Below, piece by piece: positions 1 to 12,445 of a DNA stretch of 64,000 nt (its first letter is position 1; every line of letters begins with the position of its first letter). The stretch is from Vandiemenella viatica (taxonomy: Eukaryota; Arthropoda; Insecta; Orthoptera; Morabidae). Made by a program: the position numbers and the translations under genes. The notes beneath the pieces are model-generated. The model did not search any database. It had not been told where the DNA came from and worked only from the letters and a program-made list of their open reading frames with translations. Where the stretch lies: positions 280,365,930-280,429,929 of the forward strand of contig JARYHS010008074.1 in assembly GCA_031002005.1 (NCBI GenBank). Direction: 5' to 3'.

Positions 1-1
1 A

Positions 2-2637
2 CACATGATACATGGACCTTGCGGAATTTTCAACAACAACTCACCCTGTATGGTCGACGGCAAGTGCTCCAAGCGATACCCGAGAGACCTGATTGATGAA
101 ACCATCACGGGAAATGACGGTTCCCACTGTATCGTCGGCGATCAGTTGCGGACGGTGGGCGATCGGTAGTTGTGAAGGTAAAAGGACAATATTTTGAAGA
201 AGACAATCGTTGGATTGTGCCGTACTCGCCACTATTGTCAAAAGCTTTTGAAGCTCACATCAATGTGGAATATTGTAACTCCGTCAAGTCGATAAAGTAC
301 ATATGTAAATATGTTAACAAAGGTAGCGACATGGCCATCTTCGCTATAACAAATGCAAATGATGAAGTATCTCAGTATCAGATGGGTCGCTATATAAGTA
401 GCAACGAAGCTATTTGGCGCATATTTTCTTTTTCGGTCCACGAAAGACATCCTACAGTAGTCCAATTGGCAGTTCATCTAGAAAATGGACAACGAGTGTA
501 TTTCAATCAAGAGAACGCGGCGGATAGAGCGGCACGTCCACCATCGACCACATTGACAAGTTTCTTCTCAGTTTGTCAAACAGATGTTTTCGCACGCACT
601 TTACTGTATGCTGTTATGCCACGCTATTACACGTGGAACGCATCATCGAAATCGTTTCAGCGTCGGAAACAAGGAACACCAGTTGAAGGACACCCAAATG
701 TATTTGCCTCAGACGCTCTAGGTCGCATATACACAGTTCATCCAAATAACGATGAATGTTATTATCTTCGATTGTTGTTGGTGAATGTTCGTGGTCCGAC
801 ATCGTTTCAACAACTGAGAACAGTTGATGGACATCTATGTGCGACTTACCGCGAGGCGTGTCAACTACTACAGTTGCTCGAGAACGATTCGCATTGGGAT
901 AATACGCTCAAGGAATCCGTCATTTCTTCATCGCCGCATCAAATTCGCACATTGTTTGCGATTATAATATCAACATGTTTCCCCTCGAATCCGAAAGATT
1001 TGTGGATCAAATATAGGGATGACATGTCTGAGGATGTTTTGCATCGTGTGCGTTGTCAAACTTTGAATCCTACACTACAAATTACTACAGAAATTTACAA
1101 TGAGACATTAATAATGATAGAAGATATGTGTTTATTGATGACTAATAAAGTATTGTCGTGTTTGGGCATGACATCACCAGATCGTTCTATGCGCGATGCA
1201 TTTAACCACGAGTTACAAAGAGAACAACAGTACGATATTGAAGTATTGACCGAAAAAGTTCGTTCAAATGTTCCGCAATTGAATGAACAACAAAAAATTG
1301 CCTACCATACTTTGATAGAAGCTGTCAACAGTGGATCTGGTGAAATTTACTTTCTTGATGCTCCCGGGGGGACTGGAAAAACGTTCCTAATTTCATTGCT
1401 GTTGGCAAAGATCAGATCGCAAAATGAAGTAGCCCTAGCGTTGGCTTCATCTGGAATAGCTGCAACATCGTTAGAAGAAGGACGAACCGCACATTCTGAC
1501 TTAAAATTACCACTAAACATGCAAATCAACGAAGTACCAGTTTGCAACATCACGAAAAACAGCGCAATGGCGAAGGTTCTACAGATATGCAAATTGATCG
1601 TTTGGGATGAGTGTACGATGGCCCACAAGAGGTCACTGGAGGCATTGAACAGAACGTTAAAAGATCTTCGTGACAACCAAAACATTTTTGGTGGAGCCAT
1701 GATTCTGTTGTCAGGTGATTTTCGTCAGACTCTTCCAATTATTCCCCGATCAACTGTTGCTGACGAACTAAACGCATGCCTAAAGTCATCTAATTTGTGG
1801 CGGCATGTAAAGACATTCCAATTAACAACTAACATGCGAGTGTTTTTGCAACAAGATCAAACTGCGGTTGTGTTTTCGAAGCAGTTATTAGATATTGGAA
1901 ATGGTAAGTTCGCAATTGACACCTCGAACGGATTAATTACACTACCCACGAATTTCTGTCTCTTCACCGACTCAAAAGAGGAGCTTATTCAGCGAGTTTT
2001 TACGGACATAGAACAACAGTTTAGTAACCATAGTTGGCTGAGTGAACGAGCAATATTTGCGGCCAAAAACAAAGATGTCGATGATCTCAATGCGACCATT
2101 CAGAACTTTCTTCCAGGAGAGTTGTTTTCATACAAATCAGTCGACACATTTACAAACCAGGATGATGTAGTCAATTATCCCACAGAGTTTTTAAATTCAC
2201 TATAATTGCCTGGACTACCACCTCACAATTTACAGTTAAAAGTAGGATCAGTTGTGATTATGCTGCGTAACATTAATCAACCTCGACTGTGCAATGGAAC
2301 GAGACTGGCTGTGAAAAAGCTAATGAATAACGTGATCGAGGCCACGATCATCAAGGGAAAATACAAAGGTGAGGATGTCTTGATTCCGCGTATACCGATG
2401 ATTCCAACGGATTTGCCATTCGATTTTAAGCGTCTACAATTTCCCGTGCGTCTGGCCTTTGCAATTACCATAAATAAATCGCAAGGCCAGTCGTTGCAAG
2501 TTTGCGGAATCAACTTGGAGTTTCGCGCATGGACAATTATAAGTCGCGTGTTCGCGCGTCGGACAACCATCGTCTTTATATATTTACGCACCGCAAAAAA
2601 GACAAAAAATATAGTTTATCAGAAAGCTTTAAATTGA
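2..2637 (+). pseudogene. Helitron Rep/PIF1-like helicase, frameshifted and with an in-frame stop
   Basis: The protein would nick and unwind DNA during rolling-circle transposition. The first 120 bases read as a Helitron-like cysteine-rich stretch (HGPCG...SPCM...GKCSKRYP). The frame is then lost by about one base near 118-121, and the next frame resumes with YRRR. In the long frame from 172, KYICKYVNKG (residues 42-51) fits the Rep tyrosine motif. Walker A APGGTGKT is at residues 397-404 (1,360-1,383), Walker B VWDE at 477-480, and GDFRQTLPI near 515-523. A TAA at 2,203-2,205 interrupts the frame, which continues unchanged to 2,637 and ends in the family-typical KTKNIVYQKAL. Near 2,515-2,560 the last helicase motif is garbled by small deletions. 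There is no good ATG at 172; the gene continues off the left edge. Identification is certain at family level. Confidence 0.92.
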
Positions 2638-3124
2638 TTAAGTGTACAAATGTGTTGTATTTAATATAGATAAAAATTTGTATTCAATTGAATTATTAGC
2701 AAATTTCGTTTAAGAACCAACCGAAAGTGTGAGATATAGTATGCTGAATGTGTGTGAGGGTATGCGTATGGGTGTATGTGAAATGTAAATGTGGTTTTGT
2801 TACTAAAACATATCCGTCCGAAATAAAATTATTATTGTTTTACATTCGTCACAAAGTAACAAAATGTTATAACAACTAGGCCATGAACTTTGGTTGTCCT
2901 GCCGCTCGATCCACTTTTTTCAAAACGGGCAATGCATATTACATTACAGACCAAACAAAAAATTGTAGGCACCTTATTTGTTGACATAAGTGTTTGTAGT
3001 AGAACAATGCATAAACCGTGACATGCACAAAAGAGACACAACTGTACAGTCATGACAATAAAGAGTTTTTGATTTGTAATGTCAGCTCTTGCTATCTCAT
3101 GATGTAGGTGATACGAAGTTCACC

Positions 3125-3135
3125 GGGTCAGCTAG
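3125..3135 (+). repeat. Helitron 3' terminus (CTAG)
   Basis: GGGTCAGCTAG followed by T. It matches the CTRR-T rule for Helitron 3' ends and lies about 0.5 kb after the helicase stop. The expected upstream hairpin is not clear to the eye. Confidence 0.6.
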
Positions 3136-3430
3136 TAGTTATATAAATTTCTAGATGAATCAGTCAATGGTCCCCCTGCACTGACAATACTCTTAATAAA
3201 TCCATCTTTAGCCACCTTCTTAGCTATTATTAGGTCCTTGTTTAATTGTTTTAAATATTCCCTACTACCCTGCTGTCTCTTAACTCTGTTGTTCTCTTCT
3301 TACCAACCTCTTTAACCTCCTTATCTCCCTGTTATAGTACACAGGTTCTCTACTTCTTTTTATTTTCTGTTTTGGAATACATTTTTCTTCCCCCTTTCTT
3401 ATTATCTCCTAGAACTCTTCCCACCTTGGA
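3136..3430. other. Unassigned spacer between Helitron and palindrome
   Basis: AT-rich, pyrimidine-rich sequence with no open frame, repeat or RNA gene that I can recognise. It has no counterpart beyond the right end of the palindrome (42,721 onward), so it marks the outer flank of the left arm. Confidence 0.5.
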
Positions 3431-4574
3431 CGAGAGGCCCATCTCATTACTAACACATTCAAGTTGCTGATCATTTATTTGTTAAGTTAAAATTCTGTTA
3501 ATTAATTTAGCTCTGCCAAAATGATGGAAGCTATTGTTATCACGAAGTGAAAATCACTGCTTCCAAAAGAATAATTTTATTTATTTTGCACTGAATCAGT
3601 TAGCGAAATTTCAATTTAAACATTCGTAATAGCGCTTCTTGACATACCACAGGCACAAATTACAAACATATAATACGGAGCTTCTGACACGAGGCCGTGG
3701 GTTACGATAAAATGGCGCCAAAAGCCACTGTGTTCTCTCAACTGTTTACAATAGGCACCAAAGACTCTTAACACCTACTAAACTTATCCTATCCTCCAAA
3801 CATACACATACTACACTTCTGGAAATCCTACGATACACAGATTAACTTCCATACATCACTATAATTATACATATTTCATTAATTAAAGAAAAAATAATAT
3901 AAAATAAAATGAAAATGATTGGTGGGGTGTTATATTGTCACAACAGGGGTACCGGCGGTTCTCATTGTGGTTGACAATAGGTTTTTCGTAGTCACTTAGG
4001 TGAACGCTAGGATGGTTGTGACTTTCAGTGTCAAAGATTATCTAGCGTGGGGATGAAATCAAAAACTTATGGGCTGGCAATCAAAAGGACTCCGGTTCAG
4101 ATTCCTGTTCCAGTCAGCTGTACGTCAGCATCCCCAAATCTCTCCACGCAAACGACGGGATGGTTTATTCATAAAAGGCAGTGTCTAATTTCATTCCCGA
4201 TCCTTGCTAAAATTCTTTCACTGCTCTAATGATTTCGTCTTTGACGAGCCTTAATGTTCCAAGAAGCAAAGAATGTTACTGAAACAGAATAACGCAAAGC
4301 GCTTAAGAAAAATGAGGAATAATTTACCAAAAACGCTGAAAGATTTTAAATTTGAAATTCGTAGAGGGTGAAAGTAGGGGGTTACAGGAAAGAGGAAAAA
4401 TGGGTGTGTAGGGATATTGCCACCGGAGAGCAATTTAATCAATTTAAAACACTTCAATACTCACAAACAAACGCACAAACAAAAAAATCAATCAATGTCT
4501 TACTGTGAGAAGCAATTTAAACTTGTTGATCGGAAAATGCCTTAGTTGATGCCATTTGTTTCTCTTTTTTTCAC

Positions 4575-4812
4575 CTTATGGCTTTACGCTTCGTCGACGT
4601 CGAGGTCATTAGAAGCGAGATGGGATGGGGGACAAAGAACAGGAAGGAATTCGGCCATGACCTTTTTGAAGGGAGCATCCCGGCATCCACCTGGATTGAT
4701 TTGGGGAAACCATGGATAAACCAAATCTGGATGACCGGACGGGGATTCGAACCGGCGTCCTGTCGAATGCGATGCCAGAGCTTAAACCATTCACCCATCA
4801 CGCTCGGTTTTT
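4575..4812 (-). repeat. tRNA-derived SINE (family A)
   Basis: On the minus strand it starts ACCGAGCGTG. An A-box-like segment (GATGGGTGAATGG) and a B box (CGGTTCGAATCCCCG) follow, then a tRNA-unrelated body ending in a GACGTCGACGAAGCG-type tail. The mirror copy is at 41,457-41,697, so the insertion predates the inverted duplication. Translations of this repeat give misleading short ORFs. Confidence 0.85.
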
Positions 4813-5394
4813 TACTCAATTCAAATCCAGTGTTTTAATTTGTATACATTGTGTCACATAACCGACTTTCTATAGTTGGCTGTTTAAAATAAGAGATTGA
4901 GGTAAATGTTTTACTTTTGAAAACCTGATGTAATAATTTTACTAGTTTGTGTTGAGCACATTACCGATTCACCACTGAAGCTTTACTTTTGTTCTCAAAT
5001 GAATAGGGAGTTTATGAAGAAAAAATAACAAATAAATAAATAAATAAAAAACAATATCTGATGAATACAAGGAAATTTTCTTAAACTTCATCGAGATCTC
5101 TGATACTACCGCAAATCTATATGTGATTTTTTTCTTTAGCGAAATAGCCAGTGAAACAACATATATTTGGATAAACCAAAGAACTGTTACTTTCAGAGCT
5201 GGTCTGCAGGGGAAAAAAAAGAAAAAAAAGAAAAGGAAATTAAATTTCATGTATCAGTGGCTACACGCGCATGAAGGGAACATATATAGGTCATATACAT
5301 GTTTACTGTGTATTCCTCCTGTGTATTTTTACTGTGTATTTTGATGTTTTTCTTCGCACTCGACTGGACGAACGTTATTATCTTTATTACATTT

Positions 5395-6975
5395 AGATGA
5401 TATTTTCTCGCAACACTAGCCGAGTGAGAACGTTTGTATAGTACGACGTTTCGGCAGTCATATTCTCTGCCTCAGTTGTCAAGTTACTGCTGCATGTGAA
5501 AAATGGGGTTGTTGATATATTACGTGGAACCGTTAAGTACTGGCGGGATTTTTGGCACTGATTGTTGGTGTTGATTGTTGGCGTTGACTGTTGGTGCTAA
5601 TTGTTGACGGCGCAGATAGAGAGACTATGCACAGTTCCGATGTAATCTTATTCTCTGGATAATTGCTCTCCAGGCTTCACTTAATTGAAAACCAGCTTCT
5701 CTATTTACTACATTACCCGATTTACGGTTTTCGACATATTCTATAGAATAACAAATTTTTATATGGAACACTTTCAGAGCAAGAACTAGCAATTGCTCCA
5801 AAGCAGTTTTTATCGCTACGTTGACAACACGTTCGCTGTATGGCCGCATTGGATTGAAAGTCTACAAGAATTTTTATAACATCTTAATGGGATTAATGAG
5901 AAGATTAAATTCTCAATGGAGGCGGAGAAGAATGGTTGCCTTTCATTTTTAGACATTCTCATATATAACAAGGCCGATAGTACCATAGGTCATTCTGTTC
6001 ACAGAAAGCCCACGCAAACAGACTTCTGCCTCAATGCACTTAGCCACCCACATCCGGCCCAACACAGAATGGTACTGCAAACTTTGGCTCACCGAGCGCG
6101 AGCTGTATGTGATAAAGCTAGTTTACCAGCTGAAACCTGAGGGAGACCTTCCGCAAAAATGTTTGTATTGAGGCGCTAATAGATTCGGTTTTCAGAAGAA
6201 CAGCAAGAAGAAAAATGCAACAACAGGAAGACCCGTGCCGCTTCGCCTTTCTTCCGTATGTGGGATCGACCACGGTGACTATTGGCAGCATATTACAAAA
6301 ATGTAGCATTAAAACAATTTTTCGACTAACGGCCAAGATTAAACACATACTGCGCTCTCCCAAACATGACTTAGCGCCACGAACACACGGGGTATACCAC
6401 ATTCCTTGCCAATGCAGAAAGGCATACATCGGGCAAACCATACGATGCATAAGCCAAAGGTGCGCCAAACATGCACGCAACTTTCCGCCGGGGTGAAACT
6501 GACAAGTGACAAGTCAGCAGTTGCCGAGCACAGCATCGACACGGCACACGTCTTCGATTTTAAAACTATAGAAATTCTCGCTCGCACGAGAGGTTACTGG
6601 GCAGCATTTTTTCAGAAGCTGTCTTCCGTATATCGGATAATCTAGTAAACAGAGATGCTGGTTTTCAGTTAAGTGAAGCACGGAGATTTTTGATCCAGGA
6701 AATGAGATTACATCAGAACTATGAGTAGCCTCTCTATCTGCTTATCAACAATGAACGCCAATAGTGAATGCCAATAGTCAATGCCAACAATTTTTGGCAC
6801 CAACAATCCCGCCAATATTTAACGGTTCCACGTGATACAGAAGCAACCCAATTACTCACAGCAGAAGTCACTTGACAATGGCTGCAGAGATTTTGTCCGC
6901 CGAAACTTCTTGCTATGCAAACCTTCTCACTCGGCTAGTTTTTCTAGAAAATTTCATCTTTACACAACGCTAAGA
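5395..6975 (+). mobile_element. Penelope-like retroelement remnant, left-arm copy
   Basis: Fragments of a Penelope polyprotein in several frames. A C-terminal RT/linker piece is at 5,916-6,140 (LSFLDILI, followed by an HRKPT-type motif). A GIY-YIG endonuclease piece at 6,215-6,640 has GVYHIPCQC (6,389-6,415) and AYIGQTIR (6,422-6,445), then a KSAVAEHS motif. Frames are broken by small indels. The coding part is flanked by a related pair of inverted segments (5,395-5,860 and 6,640-6,975, both containing the CTAGCCGAGTGAGAA motif in opposite orientation). This fits the complex inverted terminal structures known for Penelope elements. The element is dead. It is mirrored at 39,285-40,855. Confidence 0.75.
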
Positions 6976-8239
6976 AAGCCTCCACTCTTACATATTTATT
7001 ACATTTGTTTAGTAAATAGGAACTTCTTCTAAGTTATTCTCGTAAACAAATTAAAACTATCAATAATTTAAAGCGTACTTTGGTAGACCCACTGTTTAAG
7101 AAGAACACTTTCTCCCATCGTATCGTTAAGTGCGCGTGCGCAGAACGTTGCGACGCATTCTCACTTAACGCATAACTCATTACACGTAACGTTAACAAAT
7201 TTTTCCCCCTGCCATGTCCAAAGAAGGGTTGCTCTTTCTGTTTGAAACTCAACATTTATCTAAGACCACAAAAAAATAACTTCTGCATGGAACTTAACTG
7301 CTAAACATTTCATCCAGGCTCTCAAGAAATACTTCAGCATAGTACTGAACTGCTGCAGTACATGTTTCAGAGGGAGTTAACAAAAGTAAAATAGTGCAGC
7401 TGATGGACTGTGTTTTCATGGTGTTTCTCGGAGCAGTACCTGTCCACCGGTATCATTTCCGTTGCTGTAACTCCTTACCCCGCACTGTCAGATTCCGCCG
7501 AGGTCGTGACTTTCTTTCCCTGGACCTTCTTCCTCAATCAATAGAGCAAACGCCTCTCCTGATTTTCCAGAACATATGATTCAATTCTACCTACATCCCG
7601 CTAGTTCTTCGTCCACTTTCTTGCAATGTACAACAACAGTTTCACTATAAAAATGTCACAATTTTTTGGAATATACTTTTATAGATCTTAACAAGGTCTT
7701 AAGTTGTCCAATGTAGTTTTTATTCAATTCACGCGAGATAATCTGAACATTGTATAATATCTGATGGTGCTTGCAATGTGGCAAATCCTAGATAAATAAA
7801 TTATAGTTACCAGGTTAGACTCGCTCCCAGGCTGCACAATCACTCCGTTGCGTAACTGATACTTAGGACCACGCCAATGCCTCTCCACATTAAGCATAGT
7901 GCATTCTTCTAGAATAAGTTACCCGTAAATCAAATAAAACCTAATTTATATAAAAAAAAATTTCTGTACATTGAATTTATAAAAAAAAAAGAGTAATAGA
8001 ATTGTAAACTACTGATGATAGAAATGCAAAGACCATAAAATTTAGAATTTTCGCGCATCAAGTAGAAACTAATTGAAGGATTTTAACCAAATTGTGCGTA
8101 GTTATAGTTTATATAACAGTTTAGGATATAAAATACTTTCATCCTTATCAAAACATGCTTCCCCATGACACAGAATTCAAAATTGTAAACATTCAATTTT
8201 TACGGTCCTTATAGTTGACCTTCACATCTGGCAAAGATT
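6976..8239. other. No recognised gene
   Basis: AT-rich DNA with only short open frames, mirrored in the right arm (about 38,030-39,280). The frame at 7,034-7,255 on the minus strand is open in both copies (mirror 38,995-39,216) but resembles nothing I know and is more likely chance or an old repeat. Confidence 0.5.
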
Positions 8240-8360
8240 TTTTTTTGTTAATGTGAAGATGCTAGGACGCCCCGTGGTTCGGATTCCATCTTATACTGAC
8301 GAGAGTACTAGGTTAGTTTAGGTGGTTGCGATATGGGAGTATTGTGCAGTCGGTGACCAC
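8240..8360 (+). repeat. Possible SINE family B fragment
   Basis: Contains CCCCGTGGTTCGGATTC followed by a GTTAGTTTAGG-like tail. This resembles parts of the second SINE-like family seen at 51,041-51,347 and 53,235-53,474. The mirror is near 37,930-38,030. The match is short, so the call is weak. Confidence 0.35.
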
Positions 8361-8559
8361 ACGAAATTGTCATGTAATAAAATTGTAGAAAAATTGAGCC
8401 CATGCCTTTCTTTTTGTAACACTAATACACCGCCTGTCAAAAAACGTTATGCATTCAGAAGAATAGGAGGAAACGAAATGAAACTTCACGCGATGAGATG
8501 GTTTGTGATGTTATTTCAGTGATTACAAAATCGAATCAAATTTACATAGAGGTTGATAG

Positions 8560-9210
8560 TCTGAGCTCACATATCTGTATGACTTTGCGCTCCCTCTGTC
8601 CTGGATACATGCACTGATTCGGTTGGAAAGGGTGTTATAAAGTCGTTGCATTCTCTCCTGAGGCAATCTGGACCACAAGTTTGGTTACTGGTCCTCGGTA
8701 CTAGGGCAAAGTTGTCTGCTGAGCTGTTTCCACACATGTCCTATCGGGAACAGATCTGGAGATCTTGCTGGACATGGGAGTATCTTAACATTACGCAGAT
8801 AATTCATAAAGACTTGAGACATGTGTGGACGAGCATTGTACTGTTGAAAAACGGCAGGATGATACTGTCACATGACAGGCAATACATGAACAACCATGAC
8901 CTGAATTCATACCTCACTGCTCCCTGCATCATGATACTAGCAGCTGTGTCTCTCCAAAACACCCCAATTCGCCACAATGCTCTCCGACTGTATGACCTGG
9001 ACTGCTTATGAATGGTGTCGCATGATTTCCAGCAATGAATATCGGTTCTCTACTGCCTTAGATGACCATCGTCGGCGAGTATGGTGGTCCTCTGGTCCGA
9101 GGTTCCATTCTTGCAATGTTTGGAGAGGCACAGCGGTGTTACTACTGGCGACATGGTGCGGGGAGCCATCTAGTATGACTTCAGGTCGCGGCCGATAGTG
9201 ATTGAGGGAT
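8560..9210 (-). pseudogene. Rearranged Tc1-like transposase remnant, left-arm copy
   Basis: The minus strand of 8,690-9,000 encodes the distal part of a Tc1 DDE transposase (QYNARPYMS-like second-Asp region, then ARSPDLFPIGHVW around the third acidic residue). It is seen most clearly in the mirror copy at 37,261-37,584. The adjoining 8,977-9,198 encodes on the opposite strand the upstream part (SSNEYRFS, then DDHRRRVWW), which in an intact gene would be on the same strand. The element has therefore suffered an internal inversion as well as frameshifts. Terminal inverted repeats were not found. It sits about 0.2 kb from a kelch exon and is shared by both palindrome arms. Confidence 0.7.
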
Positions 9211-9421
9211 CCTGAAAATTATGTGGCAGAAATGAACGTATTTTGGATGGGTGAGTAAATAAACCTATGGATGAGTCTTACAGAAATAAGAGACAGAATA
9301 GTGGGTCACATTTTAAGACATTAATTTGTTACTGGAGGGAACCCGCGAAGGTCAGAACTGTAGGGAAGACAGAGAATATAATATGTGTAGCAGATAACTG
9401 AGGAATTTGTTTGCTTCGCAG

Positions 9422-9580
9422 GTAAAATATACATAACTGGCGGCTTCAACGGTCAGGAGTGCATGAACACGGCCGAGATGTACGACCCGGAGACTAACCA
9501 GTGGACCCTGATACGACCCATGACGTCACGGCGCAGTGGTGTGTCATGCGTCGCATACCACGACAACGTCTACGTCATTG
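9422..9580 (+). CDS. KLHL10-like kelch exon, inverted duplicate copy (fourth exon seen)
   Basis: An exon of 159 bp preceded by acceptor TTCGCAG and followed by donor GTGGGT. It encodes one kelch blade: GKIYITGGFNGQE, then YDPETNQWTLI, MTSRRSGVS and YVIG. The residues match the vertebrate KLHL10 pattern as I know it (CGGFNGNE, MRSRRSGIG). It begins with two bases of a split Gly codon and ends with one base of the next, so it joins in frame to 13,377. The sequence is identical to 36,658-36,816 in the right arm. No upstream kelch exon exists to its left in this window; the sequence beyond 3,431 is an unrelated Helitron. The copy therefore looks 5'-truncated unless it is spliced to something else. 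Frame and splice sites are intact. Confidence 0.85.
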
Positions 9581-11999
9581 GTGGGTAGACAAGTATTTAG
9601 GATAGTAAGATTATAATCGGTAAAGAAATGCGATAAAATATCAACACCGCCTGGTTTAAAGCATCAAATATAATTTTCGTTGTACCCTGATGCTGTTCTG
9701 ATGTATGGAGATTTGGAAGAGTTGCTGTTTAGCCATGTGGGAAAGGAGCTAAGGCTGCAACATAATTGACGTTCGTTGATAAAGATAGACATTACGCTAG
9801 CTACGCATTTATTTTACAAGATGATGATAAAATTTAGGTCAGCCCCTTGCTGGCGTATGATGGGATAGTATGGGCATCAAATTCTGGAATTTCAGGGAAT
9901 AAAAAGAAGGGCAGCAGCTAGAATTGAAAATTAACGCAAACCACAATTATTAGTTGATCCCATAAAGGAGCTAGGTTGTGAGACACTGGAACATGGGAGA
10001 CATCAAGAGAGTGCTGGGAGTGTTTAAGGTCTGGATGGAAATCGGTATAAGAATGGAATGGAAAAGATTACTTTTACGATAAACACTTGGTCTCAGGCTT
10101 AAAGGAGTTGGCCAGTTTTCATTTGTGAGAAAAAAAGTCAGTGATTACTGGAGATGATCGAGGGAGGGCCTGAAAAACTGAACTCAAACAGCGGAAGAAT
10201 TTATAGTGAGAAATCGTGTTGCGTAAAGATAAGTGTGTTGGAAATAATAATACATTAGATTTAGGAAGTGAATACACGACACAAATGAATTACAGTATAA
10301 CTGATCAACTTTTACCAATTTCTACAGATTTAAGAAAATTTGAAAGTTTAAATATAAAATTTGGAATTAATATTAGCATTCAATAAAATTATCTCCTATA
10401 TGAATTGATCTAATCGTTTAAAATGTTTAGAAGCTCTTCAGTAATGTTAAACATTTGTGAAGACAATAAGAATTAACCGTTTGAACTGAGTTCTAATCAA
10501 AATATTCGATACTACAAATCTGAGAATTAACGGGAGAGCAATTAGAGATAAGAAGGAGCACTGAATGCATTGTTAGGTGTAATAGCTTATAACACCTGTT
10601 AATGGCTGATCTTATCATTATAATAATAACAAATGATTAGATAAGCAGAACGTTGTTGTTTAAGCACCCTTTCCCACCTCTACATTCACAGAGAACTGTG
10701 GGTGTGGGAGTGTGCTTCAAACCAAATCTAATCTGTTTTCTGTGCGTTCCCGTCCATAAAAGGACGATAGAAAAAAGAACTCCTGGATGTATCAGTAAGG
10801 CATCTTGTTTTCCTGGTCTTACCGGAATTTCAAAAAAGTTCGATGGTTTCTTGTTACGTATAACATGCCATCATGATAGACTAACATATTGTCAGCTAGG
10901 TAACTTGTGAATGACGATAATGTCTGAAATTTTTGAACTTATGCAGCATTTGTAGTTCTATTTTCAGATATTAGTTAACTAGTAGCAATTTAGTAGTTTT
11001 ATATAGTGACGTAGGTTGAACTTCGAATAATTACCCTAGTAATCATCAAAGACTGTAATAATATCATTAATGTAATAATGTAATAATATCATTAATGGAG
11101 TATAGGAAGTATTAGAATACATTATAAAGGGATACCGCAAAATAACACACATCTTCTAAGCAATAATTTATTTTAGGAATATATAGGCCTATTCTGATTA
11201 CAAAGCATCGCCGTGAAAATCACTGTTTACTTTTGATGTATAAATGTTTTGAGAAAATTTGAATTTATTCTGTGTTCGACTATCATTTTGCCTAAACACA
11301 GTCTGCACAAATAATTAAAACAACGGGAATATTTTACGACGCCAAGGTCTTAGGGAACACTCAGGTCTTTCTTATGAATTATAATTTATAGAAATTGTGA
11401 CCACTATACTCACTGTATTATTTTTGCTGTTACTTAAAGCAGAAATCGTTTATAGTAAGCAGTGACCAGAGTGATTGCAGATTACAATCTAGAAATAAAA
11501 GAAATAATACGTGAATGATATTTTAATGTCACCCCCGTTGCGAAGATCGGTGGAAAAGTCTTTACGCAGAGAGCACTTTCATCTGATTTTGAAACCAGCA
11601 AAGTAACAGTACTCCAGTCACGTCATTTGCTTCAAATAATTGATCAGAAAAGGTCTCTTAAAATTGAGTTGTGATCAGTGAAGCAGTTGATATGATCCCT
11701 CACTATTAGGAAACAGTGTGTATTACGTGACGTCACTTATTTTTGTCCCATTTTTTTCCCCTGATCATCCCGCTTGACCTTCTATTTTCTGCTGTGCAAA
11801 TAGAATGTCGGGTGCGTCATTGTGATCAAATTTCTATGCACTCGGCACTGGAAAGCGAAGCAAAAAATTACAATAGTTAAAATCCGACAATTGCGAATCA
11901 AGTCTCAAAGAATTTCGGTTCCACACTGTAATGATGGTTATTAGACATAATGTGGTAGGTTATACCACAGTCACCTGTAACAAAAGTCAGTGCTAGATA
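9581..11999. other. Intron-like sequence between the duplicated kelch exons
   Basis: AT-rich sequence without a supported gene. It is mirrored, with about 4-5 percent divergence and indels, by 34,141-36,657. The short frame at 10,653-10,910 is only partly conserved in the mirror and is probably chance. Confidence 0.6.
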
Positions 12000-12230
12000 C
12001 CGAGCCTGGTGGGTGAGCGGTAACGCTCTGGCTTCACATTCGGGAGGACACAAGTTCGAATCCCCGCCCGGGCATCAAGATTTGCGTTTTCTATTACTTC
12101 CCCAAATCACTCCAGGCGAATGCAGAGATGCTTCCTTTAAAAGGTTATCGCCGAATTCCTTTCCGTCCCTTACCTCAATCCTCTTCCACCTCTAATGAAC
12201 TCGATGTCGACGATGCGTAAAGCCAGGGAA
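12000..12230 (+). repeat. tRNA-derived SINE (family A)
   Basis: Starts CCGAGCCTGGTGGGTGAGCG (A box), then AAGTTCGAATCCCCG (B box), then the CCAAATCACTCCAGGCGAAT body and a GATGTCGACGATGCG tail with A-rich end. Mirrored at 33,905-34,140. Confidence 0.88.
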
Positions 12231-12261
12231 AAAAAATATAAAAAAAATAATGGAAACCCTT

Positions 12262-12445
12262 GGATCTGGCATTAGGGATGACGCAGGGTGAAATTTCCGT
12301 CCGTGAAGATTATGGTTTTCTCTCTATCATTCCAGACGAAAACCAGGATGGTTCATCCAAAAGGCCATGGCTGAATTCCATATGGTTCCTTGTCCCCTCT
12401 TGGCTCTAATGATACCGATGTCAAAGAGCTGTAAAGTAAGAAACC
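12262..12445 (+). repeat. Degenerate SINE (family A) copy
   Basis: The body segments (TCATTCCAGACGAAAACCAGG, CATGGCTGAATTCC, TCTAATGATACCGATGTC) are recognisable, but the tRNA-like head has decayed. Mirrored at about 33,700-33,890. Confidence 0.65.

Larger units (their letters stand above)
1..3135 (+). mobile_element. Helitron, 3' part (5' end outside the window)
   Basis: A rolling-circle DNA transposon. The coding part is a Rep/helicase frame (separate entry) that enters from the left edge. About 500 bp of AT-rich 3' untranslated sequence follows and ends in GGGTCAGCTAG at 3,125-3,135. Helitrons end in CTRR and insert before a T; here CTAG is followed by T. No terminal inverted repeats or target duplication are expected for this class. 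The copy is decayed, so it is probably immobile by itself. The helicase assignment is firm; the exact 3' boundary is inferred from the terminal motif. Confidence 0.85.
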
